Assembly: GCF_947500065.1 (NCBI RefSeq)
Contig: NZ_CANMQT010000002.1
Span: 620,001-684,000 of the forward strand
DNA length: 64,000 bases
Direction: 5' to 3'
Source of the DNA: an uncultured Aquimarina sp.
Lineage (GTDB): Bacteria > Bacteroidota > Bacteroidia > Flavobacteriales > Flavobacteriaceae
The notes under the pieces were generated by a model. It was not told the DNA's origin. It saw only the letters and a program-made list of their open reading frames with translations, and did not search any database. Shown here one piece after another: positions 27,401 through 35,075 of the stretch. Made by a program: the position numbers and the translations under genes. The stretch's first letter is position 1, and every line of letters begins with the position of its first letter.

Positions 27401-28031
27401 ATATTCTAATAATCGATATTTTACGGGACGTTCTTACGCTTCTAAGATGGAACCACCTATATATCTATCCGATGGAGAAAACCACCTGCTTTATGGTAAA
27501 GATTATACGACTATGTTAGCCCTCAAAGAATTAATAGGAACAGAAAAAATAGATCATATTCTACAAAAAATCGTATCGGAATACGGAAACAAAGAAGAAT
27601 TCGAAGTAATCACATTAGATTTTTTGGAAGAAGTATATCAGGTTACACCTGTGGAATATCATAATTTGATTGATGATTGGTTTAAACGAGTTATCACATA
27701 TGATCTAAAAGTGGACAATGCTTCTTATAAAGAATTACCAACAGGTAAATTTGAAATTATTCTAGACGTAACCACCAAAAGGTTCGAAACAAAAAATCAA
27801 GGCAAAGATCTAGCTATATCTATCAATGAACCTATCCAAATAGGACTGTTCACCAAACACCCTAAAAAAATTGAAGTAGGAGATGAGATTCTATATTTAG
27901 AAGCACATCAATTCGATAAAAAACATTCTAAAGTTAAGGTAATTGTTGACGAATTACCGACATATATCTCTATTGACCCCTATGGAACGCGACTGGACAA
28001 GAATAGAATTGACAACATAATTCGTTTATAA
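24459..28031 (+). CDS. ABC permease fused to M1-family zinc metallopeptidase
   Basis: 1190 residues. The first about 570 form an ABC-2-like membrane region: two blocks of roughly six helices, with the second block starting near 310. A further membrane helix near 585-605 leads to an extracytoplasmic M1 aminopeptidase-like part. The zinc site is HEVAH at 932-936 with E956 as third ligand (FFIEGLAKY). The GAMEN-type substrate motif of classical aminopeptidases is replaced by GGQALPGT (about 890-897). This permease-peptidase fusion is a recognised family in Bacteroidota, but its substrate is unknown; processing or clearing of peptides at the membrane is a reasonable guess. It is divergent from a LytTR two-component pair. 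Confidence 0.88.
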   Translation: MFIQLIKFEWRYHSKQLSFYMFSIIFFLLGFYMSSGGRLGATELVKTNSPYQISFFIGIFSLVSVFATMFYCINAMVRDRQYNAEEIIHSTSVKKQHFYWSRFSGGFLVSLLVYTLMLLGFALGTFFSNNPDGIAPFVLHHYIYIWSTMVLPNLFILTALLFCFAALSRKALLVYIGAVFIYALYWGCSIFLNSPMLAQAVPPSPENMVIAALMDPFGLSAFFEQTMYWTPFQKNNQLVSFSGFFLWNRIVWLSFSIILLTITYKLFSFRKGIRKIKKTKNAAQEVIQKKEYIPVLTYSETTKAQLLGFLSLTKLELKAIFTSLPFIAILLIWILIAFTEIYSKVYEGGAYRDSLYPATYLLIEQISDPLPIMGLILIIFYSGELVWRERSLHFNSITDVTPASNNIFFFSKYVALLLLPILLIFIGILMCIGFQIAGNYYQFEWTQYIHLFYFEGIGLIFYGIVALFIQSLVSNKYLGMFLSGILIFLLGSSLSNYIGIEHMLLQLGKTSPIVYIDMNGYGTYLEPFHWYALYWMAFAGILVLLAFKLWRRGIISNFKFRIQQLFSNWKKSERSIVFGFLIVFIGAGSVIFYNTNIINEYIPSNKQLDLAEEYERKFKQYDVLKELYPVTIKTTVDIYPDAQKYTVKADYILKNKSNSTVDLVFISPREPLQSVFLENATLIEYDTIFKTYLFKLKDPLLPKEQLKFRYELIVQNDGFERRGAIVENGSYITHSSFEPSLGYRNSREIRNSSERKKRGLPELKEEIIQPNDLHSIPDNLIGKLPFETIVSTQSDQIAIAPGNLIKEWKEDNRNFYHYKVDGKISPLLGYFSAKYEIEKEIYQGVSIEQYFHPDHDMNIASTMKASKEALDYCIKNFGDYPYDHLRIAEIPAYWPFGGQALPGTISVVEDRFYLLDQRNTDVFNLVAKRTIHEVAHQWWGHILTPKMTAGSGFFIEGLAKYTEIAVMEKHYGKGALWNLSEYSNNRYFTGRSYASKMEPPIYLSDGENHLLYGKDYTTMLALKELIGTEKIDHILQKIVSEYGNKEEFEVITLDFLEEVYQVTPVEYHNLIDDWFKRVITYDLKVDNASYKELPTGKFEIILDVTTKRFETKNQGKDLAISINEPIQIGLFTKHPKKIEVGDEILYLEAHQFDKKHSKVKVIVDELPTYISIDPYGTRLDKNRIDNIIRL

Positions 28032-28058
28032 TTTTCTTAAATAAACGATATAACCATA

Positions 28059-28098
28059 TATAACTCCTAATTCTAATGGATAAGAATTAGGAGTTATA
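28059..28098. terminator. Hairpin between converging genes
   Basis: A 16-bp perfect stem (28059-28074 with 28083-28098) with an 8-base loop, 28 bases after the permease-peptidase stop and 14 bases from the hydrolase stop. No strong T-run follows on the plus strand. Confidence 0.65.
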
Positions 28099-28111
28099 CT
28101 TATTAAACTAC

Positions 28112-28972
28112 CTACAAGTTTATCATTTCTTCGAACCGCTCTATATATTCTTCTTCATACTCAAATATTGCCTTAATATGTTTTCCTTCAATTTCCCAAA
28201 ATTGTGTATTGGATTCATCAGAGACTTCATATAGTTTCTCTCCTAATTCAAAAGGAACCTGTTGATCAATAACACTATGAATAATCAATATGGGTTTGCT
28301 GATCTTTTTTATCTCCTTTTCAGCAGAAAAATCATTATTCATTAACAAAGGTATCAACCATTTAAAATTCTCTAGACCTAGTGCACCTGCATACACCTTT
28401 CCTATATCCGGAAATGAATTAAATGTACCTTCTAAAATTACTCCCGTTATCTTATCATTGCGTTCTGCCGCATTCATGGTAGCAAAGGCTCCTCCTAGCG
28501 ATTGCCCCCATATAAGTATTGGAGTGTCTTTTACATTTTTATCAGTCACTATTTTATCAAATACATACAAGCTATCTTCTTTCAGTGTTAACGAATTATT
28601 TGCCACCCCAGTAGATTTACCAAAATTTCTGCGCTCAAAACTAAACACCTGAAATCCTTTTTTGACTAATATTTCATAATATTTTTGAGATGTCATTAAA
28701 TGCATCCCTTTACCTGGATAATGTATAATAGTTGCTCTTGGTTTCTGAAAATCGGGTTTAAAAAGCACACCATGCAATACAGTATTCTCATCGATGTCAA
28801 AATAATATTCCTTATGATTTATTCTGGATTCAAAATTATCATAAGCTATACCATTAGTTTGATAAATCATTTTATCTGTATACCTAGAAAATCTTATATA
28901 AACTACAGTTCCTACTACAATGAAAATCATTATTATGATAATCACTTTCAATGTTCTTATAAATTTCTTCAT
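28112..28972 (-). CDS. Membrane-anchored alpha/beta hydrolase
   Basis: 286 residues. A signal anchor at 8-27 precedes an alpha/beta hydrolase domain. The nucleophile elbow is GQSLGG with S158, the acid is the Asp of HSVIDQQVP near 235, and the His lies in EGKHIKA near 266. It resembles the BEM46/YhfS-like serine hydrolases (HYPGKG near 84-89 gives the oxyanion region). The substrate is unknown. It converges on the permease-peptidase gene and stands alone. Confidence 0.85.
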   Translation of the reverse strand: MKKFIRTLKVIIIIMIFIVVGTVVYIRFSRYTDKMIYQTNGIAYDNFESRINHKEYYFDIDENTVLHGVLFKPDFQKPRATIIHYPGKGMHLMTSQKYYEILVKKGFQVFSFERRNFGKSTGVANNSLTLKEDSLYVFDKIVTDKNVKDTPILIWGQSLGGAFATMNAAERNDKITGVILEGTFNSFPDIGKVYAGALGLENFKWLIPLLMNNDFSAEKEIKKISKPILIIHSVIDQQVPFELGEKLYEVSDESNTQFWEIEGKHIKAIFEYEEEYIERFEEMINL

Positions 28973-29102
28973 TCTTAATATTTCTAATTGTTTATTACAT
29001 CAAATAAACATGCTATGCTCCACACGAAAAAAAGAATGTTATGATTACATACTTTTCGTGGTAAAGAAATATTTTTTGTGGCGAAATTTTATTGTTATGT
29101 GG

Positions 29103-29915
29103 TCAACTTATATGAGATTTCACATTATCAAAGTAGGTTTTAGATACAGGAACAGCATCTTTTATATATTGTAAATAAACACTTCCATTCTGAGCATTAC
29201 CTTCTAAAGAGATTATGTAGTTAGGATTAACAATGTATGATCTGTGTACTCTTATCATATCTTCTAATTGTTTAGATACCGATGAAAGCGTATTGCGCAT
29301 TACTTTTTTCTTCACTTCTGATCCTTCGTGATAATAAATATTTATGTAATTATCTTCTGACTTAATATAAATAATATGCCCTAATACGACTAAAAACGAT
29401 TCCTTTTTCAAAGAACTTTTTAGCAGCACAGCCTTTTCTGATTCTGAACTAATTTCCTTTTCATTCTCTTTAATTTTACCATAATAACGTCTTAAAAAAA
29501 TGGACAATGTGGATAAGATTATTCCAAAACCTAGAAACATCAATCGAAACCAGTTCATAAAAAAACTAAGATATATATGTTCAGGTTTCTTATTTATGAA
29601 TAGTTCTGTATAAAAAAAAGCAATAACAATGGCTATTGAAACGTATAGAAAAGAGAATATCAACTCTTCGCTCCATTTCCATATTTTAAAATTCACATAA
29701 TACCATCTTGATAAGGAATAAAGAGAAGTGTAAACTACCAAAGAAATAATGCCGTATCCTATAAAATAAAGGTCCTTATGAGGATGATTAAAATTACTCG
29801 AACCGAAAGGTTGTAAAAAGATTAGTATAAAAACTACCAGGAAACTTAAAATAACGGAAATCAACACATGATTTCTGAAAGATGTTGTATATGGAAAAGC
29901 TTTGTTTAAAAACAT
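29103..29915 (-). CDS. Membrane LytTR-domain transcription regulator
   Basis: 270 residues: four membrane helices (about 15-36, 47-64, 79-101 and 115-137), a charged linker, then a LytTR DNA-binding domain at about 165-268 (HIIYIKSEDNYINIYY, then MIRVHRSYIVNP). It has no receiver domain, so it is a one-component type regulator. Its ATG follows the T-run of the atpC terminator hairpin directly, with no room for a promoter in between. Expression must come from read-through or from a start upstream of the hairpin. No adjacent target gene is evident. Confidence 0.88.
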   Translation of the reverse strand: MFLNKAFPYTTSFRNHVLISVILSFLVVFILIFLQPFGSSNFNHPHKDLYFIGYGIISLVVYTSLYSLSRWYYVNFKIWKWSEELIFSFLYVSIAIVIAFFYTELFINKKPEHIYLSFFMNWFRLMFLGFGIILSTLSIFLRRYYGKIKENEKEISSESEKAVLLKSSLKKESFLVVLGHIIYIKSEDNYINIYYHEGSEVKKKVMRNTLSSVSKQLEDMIRVHRSYIVNPNYIISLEGNAQNGSVYLQYIKDAVPVSKTYFDNVKSHIS

Positions 29916-29946
29916 AAAAAATCCCTATTAAATTATAATAGGGATT
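29916..29946 (-). terminator. Terminator of atpD-atpC, abutting the next gene's start
   Basis: An 11-bp perfect stem (29920-29930 with 29936-29946), 5-base loop. On the minus strand it is followed by a T-run that ends exactly at the ATG of the LytTR gene. Confidence 0.75.
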
Positions 29947-29980
29947 AAATATAATCATCTGAAATTGTAAATACTATTAC

Positions 29981-30256
29981 TTAATCAGCAAGTACAATAA
30001 CTTTATTATCTTTCATTTCGATAGTTCCAGAATTTATAGGAAGTAGTGTCACTCCATTCTCTTTAGTGAATTTCTCAGCCACTTCTTCTTCTAAATTCAT
30101 ATCTCCGTAAACCTTTACATTTCCTTTAGCAAGCAAAGAAACAATAGGTGCGTGATTATCCAACATCTGAAACTCTCCATTTACTCCTGGCACTGCAACT
30201 GAGGTTACTTCACCACTAAATAAAACTGCTTCTGGAGTTACTATTTCTAAATACAT
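29981..30256 (-). CDS. atpC: ATP synthase F1 epsilon subunit, short form
   Basis: 91 residues covering only the N-terminal beta-sandwich that contacts gamma and the c-ring (EIVTPEAVLFSGEV, then VNGEFQMLDNHAPIVSLL). The C-terminal helical hairpin that inhibits ATP hydrolysis in longer (about 130-140) epsilon subunits is absent. The gene is complete, with a stop and a terminator after it. Short epsilon subunits are usual in Bacteroidota. It lies 95 bases after atpD; the gap holds a palindromic repeat. Confidence 0.93.
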   Translation of the reverse strand: MYLEIVTPEAVLFSGEVTSVAVPGVNGEFQMLDNHAPIVSLLAKGNVKVYGDMNLEEEVAEKFTKENGVTLLPINSGTIEMKDNKVIVLAD

Positions 30257-30264
30257 ATTTTTAA

Positions 30265-30350
30265 AGTATTGAGTATTGAGTAATTAGTATTAAGATAGTG
30301 ATAAGCAAAACAAATTATTCTCACTACTCATTACGAACTTCTCAGTACTA
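30265..30350. repeat. Imperfect palindromic repeat between atpD and atpC
   Basis: AGTATTGAG at 30265-30273 is repeated directly as GTATTGAG, and the right end (CTCAGTACTA at 30341-30350) is its inverted copy with one mismatch; CTCACTACTCATTAC inside mirrors GAGTAATTAGTA. The whole gap could fold into one long hairpin within the atpDC mRNA. It resembles short mobile intergenic repeats of flavobacteria. Confidence 0.55.
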
Positions 30351-30351
30351 T

Positions 30352-31878
<1,527 letters not shown>

Positions 31879-31944
31879 TTAGTATTTAACTATTTCAAAA
31901 GATCTTAATTTTTGTAATACAAAATACGACCTTTTTTCAGGCTG

Positions 31945-31952
31945 CAAATATA
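31945..31952 (-). promoter_or_regulatory. Possible -7 box of the atpD-atpC operon
   Basis: TATATTTG on the minus strand; no matching TTG at 17-23 bases was found, so only half the promoter is supported. The leader would be about 80 bases. The remaining bases up to 32123 hold no gene that I can see. Confidence 0.4.
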
Positions 31953-32123
31953 GGCTTTTAAAATGAAAAAAATAGCGTCTTTTATTTTGTTTTTTTAATG
32001 CACAAATCCAAAGCTCATTTACAATCCAAGAACTATTGATTTTACAAGGCTTTTATTTGATTTTGAAATCATTAAATTGTACTTTTCCTACAAACAAAAT
32101 CTTACTTTTTAATTTTTTACACT

Positions 32124-33398
32124 ATGGAAACTTATGCCGAAGCTTTAACTTATGCCATACCAGGATTCATAATTCTCATACTTATGGAATATCTGGTAAG
32201 TAGATGGAAGGGAATCCCAGTTAACCAGGCCATGGATACCATTTCCAGTATTAGCTCTGGCATTACGGACTCCTTAAGAAGTTTAACCGGACTTGCCATA
32301 ATTATCATTAGTTATGATTGGATGGTAGCTCAAATCGCTTTGATTGAAATCAAGTCTTCTGTTTTAGTGTATGTATTAACGTTTATAGGATTGGATTTTG
32401 TAGGATATTGGTCTCATCGTTTCAATCATACTATAAACTTATTTTGGAATAGACATATTATTCATCATAGTAGTGAAGAGTTTAATCTAGCATGTGCATT
32501 GCGTCAAAGCATTTCGGCGATAGTCTCCATTTATTTCTTTCTCTACATACCTTTAGCATTATTAGGAATACCTGCTAATGTGGTTGCTCTAGTTGCCCCT
32601 ATACATTTATTCGCTCAATTCTGGTATCATACAAGATTAGTTAACAAAATGGGAGTTTTAGAGCATATTATTGTAACCCCTTCTCATCATAGAGTTCATC
32701 ACGCTATAAATGATGAATACCTTGACAAGAACTATTCTCAAATTTTTATTTTTTGGGATAAACTTTTTGGAACATTTCAGGAAGAAATACCTGAAAAACC
32801 ACCTGTATACGGAGTAAAAAAACCAGTAAACACCTGGAATCCATTCTTTATTAATTTCATGCACGCATGGGGTATTCTTAAAGATGCTTGGAGAACTAAA
32901 CGTATTATGGATAAAATCAGAATATGGTTTATGCCAACTGGATGGAGACCTGAAGATGTTAAAGAGAAGTATCCTATCCAAATTATAACAGATCCATATA
33001 CCCGAGAAAAATATAAAACAGAAAGTTCCTTATTCCTTAAGTTATGGTCTTGGTTGCAATTAACAGCTACAATAGCATTATTATATTATTTATTAATAAG
33101 TTTTGGTGATCTAACATTTATACAAATTATAGAATACGCTATCTTTTTATTAGTTTCCATATTTGCGTATACCTCTTTAATGGATAGACATGTTATTTCT
33201 ATTTATGCTGAAATAGCAAAGCTAGCTTTAGGAATATATTTTATAAGTCAGGAAAACGGTTGGTTTGGAATAGATCAACTTTTATCCGGAGCGACCTATA
33301 TAGTATTAGCATATATGATTCTGTCCTTCATAATGTCTGTTTATTTTCAATTTTTGGAAAGAAAACATATTACTGGGACACATAAGCAAATCGCATAA
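32124..33398 (+). CDS. Sterol desaturase/fatty-acid hydroxylase family membrane protein
   Basis: 424 residues. About four hydrophobic helices in the first 170 residues carry the histidine boxes of the non-haem di-iron superfamily: HRFNH near 99-103, HIIHHS near 112-117, and HHRVHH near 189-194. The last about 110 residues add four more hydrophobic spans, absent in minimal members. Eukaryotic relatives hydroxylate or desaturate sterols or fatty acids; here the substrate is unknown, possibly a membrane lipid. It stands alone, converging on the GDSL lipoprotein gene. Confidence 0.9.
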   Translation: METYAEALTYAIPGFIILILMEYLVSRWKGIPVNQAMDTISSISSGITDSLRSLTGLAIIIISYDWMVAQIALIEIKSSVLVYVLTFIGLDFVGYWSHRFNHTINLFWNRHIIHHSSEEFNLACALRQSISAIVSIYFFLYIPLALLGIPANVVALVAPIHLFAQFWYHTRLVNKMGVLEHIIVTPSHHRVHHAINDEYLDKNYSQIFIFWDKLFGTFQEEIPEKPPVYGVKKPVNTWNPFFINFMHAWGILKDAWRTKRIMDKIRIWFMPTGWRPEDVKEKYPIQIITDPYTREKYKTESSLFLKLWSWLQLTATIALLYYLLISFGDLTFIQIIEYAIFLLVSIFAYTSLMDRHVISIYAEIAKLALGIYFISQENGWFGIDQLLSGATYIVLAYMILSFIMSVYFQFLERKHITGTHKQIA

Positions 33399-33401
33399 AA
33401 A

Positions 33402-33433
33402 AAGCCAGCAAGAAAATATTTTCTTGCTGGCTT
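33402..33433. terminator. Bidirectional terminator
   Basis: A 15-bp perfect stem (33402-33416 with 33419-33433); the loop is effectively AATATT. It is followed on the minus strand by a T-run, so it mainly serves the GDSL lipoprotein gene. Confidence 0.8.
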
Positions 33434-33455
33434 CACATTCTTTATATATAACTAA

Positions 33456-35042
33456 TTATTGTAATAATGGTGAATAAAAAGTTGGGTAATCCGCTGCTTT
33501 TACCATAGGAAGATTCGATCCATACGTAGTATTAATCGCTTCCATCGTTTTATTTGCTATAAATGCATAACCACGAGCAGTAGGATGTACTCCATCCAAT
33601 GAAAATGCCCCTCCAAATACTAAATCACCTTGTAAAAGAAATTCATCGAAAGAGACCCCTGTAGAAGCGACTTCTACAAGCAATGCATTTGCATCTACAA
33701 AAGCCAATCCAGCTTGTTGTGCTGCAGCAGAAATCGTAGTATTAAATGCTGCAGTTGCCACAGCTATTTCTTCTTGTTCTTCTGGTGTTAACACCCATTT
33801 ATCAGCTAAAGGAATCGCAACTCCGTTTACCGTTTGTGGATTCCCAGGAATAGCTTCTGTACCAATAAAACTACTAGATGGCAATACTAAAAGATCTTCG
33901 GCTGTAGCCTGTCTCATACTAACTAGAGCAGCATTAATAGCTGTCAAATCAGTTAAATCCTCATCAAATATAACCACAGCATTTCCTTCTCCTTCACTAA
34001 AAGTTATTTTTCTTCTAGCCATTTCAGTTGTTGCTAATTGTAATGAAGTCATATCTGATGTAGCTGGGAAAAGAGCTCCTAAAGTTCCTGGATTAGCAGT
34101 TAAAAAAGCCAATGCAGCATCTAACCCACCATTATATGCCCCATAAGCACTAGCACTATTTAAAAAGCCAGCAGTAGCTGCATCTAATGGAACCGGATTA
34201 TGAGGTACCGTAGTAAAATGAGCGATGGAAGTTACATCAGGAATATTTGCTATTACCCCTTTTGCGCCACCAGATGTTAAGGTAGCTACTAACGCATTGT
34301 ATGCCCCGTTAAATGTCCCTGTATCTGTAATTGGATCAGTCCCATCACCTCCGGATAATGCATATCCTAACACATCATTATTTCCAATCCAAAGAGAGAA
34401 AAATGTAGGGTTTTGATCCATCGCATCTTCTATTACAGATGCATTTGGATCAGAAGCCATACGCACAAAATACGGATTCGCAAGTGGTGGGTTTAAAGCT
34501 AAACCAGCTGCATTACCATATCCATTAGCTAGTAAATGAAAACTTTTAGCACCAGGGACTCCCATATTATTAAAGCTTGAGCCAAGATTTGTTGTAGCCT
34601 CAGTTCCTGGCGTTTCTGGTGTAAAGTCCAAAATATCCGGAACTATACCCAAAGGATAAGGGCCAGAACCAAAGTCATCATCTGGATTAACATCACTATA
34701 AAAATATAATCTAGGTCCAAAACTACCATTCGCCATTGGCATACCACCAAAAAGGAAGCCACCAATATTATCACTCATCAGAGGTTGTGTAAATGTTCCT
34801 CCTCCTGCTAATGCAAATTGTTGTGCCAAAATATTAGGCATTGAATTTTCTTGTCCAGCAATGAATAGTGCATTATCAGTAAATCCTGCTGTTAAGGAAT
34901 TCCCTAATGCAACATATTTAGAAAAATCCGCTGTCCCCGAAGTAATTACTACTTCTTCTACTACCGGAGCATCATCGTCCGATTCACACGCTATAAATCC
35001 AAAAACCAGTAAGATTAATAGCCATTTATATTGAATATTCAT
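33456..35042 (-). CDS. GDSL/SGNH-like surface lipoprotein
   Basis: 528 residues from the ATG at 35042 (MNIQYKWLL), chosen because it starts directly at the signal peptide; an ATG seven codons upstream is the alternative. Lipobox FIAC gives C19, followed by ESDDD, the acidic surface-export signal. SGNH hydrolase features: LGNSLTAG with S49 (GNSL in place of GDSL), WIGNNDVLGY (block III Asn), and DGVHPTARGY near the C-terminus with the Asp-His pair. It follows a TonB receptor gene by 33 bases, which suggests a shared operon. A lipid or ester substrate handed to the receptor is inferred. Confidence 0.87.
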   Translation of the reverse strand: MNIQYKWLLILLVFGFIACESDDDAPVVEEVVITSGTADFSKYVALGNSLTAGFTDNALFIAGQENSMPNILAQQFALAGGGTFTQPLMSDNIGGFLFGGMPMANGSFGPRLYFYSDVNPDDDFGSGPYPLGIVPDILDFTPETPGTEATTNLGSSFNNMGVPGAKSFHLLANGYGNAAGLALNPPLANPYFVRMASDPNASVIEDAMDQNPTFFSLWIGNNDVLGYALSGGDGTDPITDTGTFNGAYNALVATLTSGGAKGVIANIPDVTSIAHFTTVPHNPVPLDAATAGFLNSASAYGAYNGGLDAALAFLTANPGTLGALFPATSDMTSLQLATTEMARRKITFSEGEGNAVVIFDEDLTDLTAINAALVSMRQATAEDLLVLPSSSFIGTEAIPGNPQTVNGVAIPLADKWVLTPEEQEEIAVATAAFNTTISAAAQQAGLAFVDANALLVEVASTGVSFDEFLLQGDLVFGGAFSLDGVHPTARGYAFIANKTMEAINTTYGSNLPMVKAADYPTFYSPLLQ

Positions 35043-35075
35043 ATGTATATTTCTTAAAATCATTTTTTATATTAA

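Noticed and set aside
28700..29174. Plus-strand frames of 84-92 codons near the hydrolase
   Set aside because: Antisense to the hydrolase and LytTR genes, hydrophobic low-complexity translations of AT-rich DNA.
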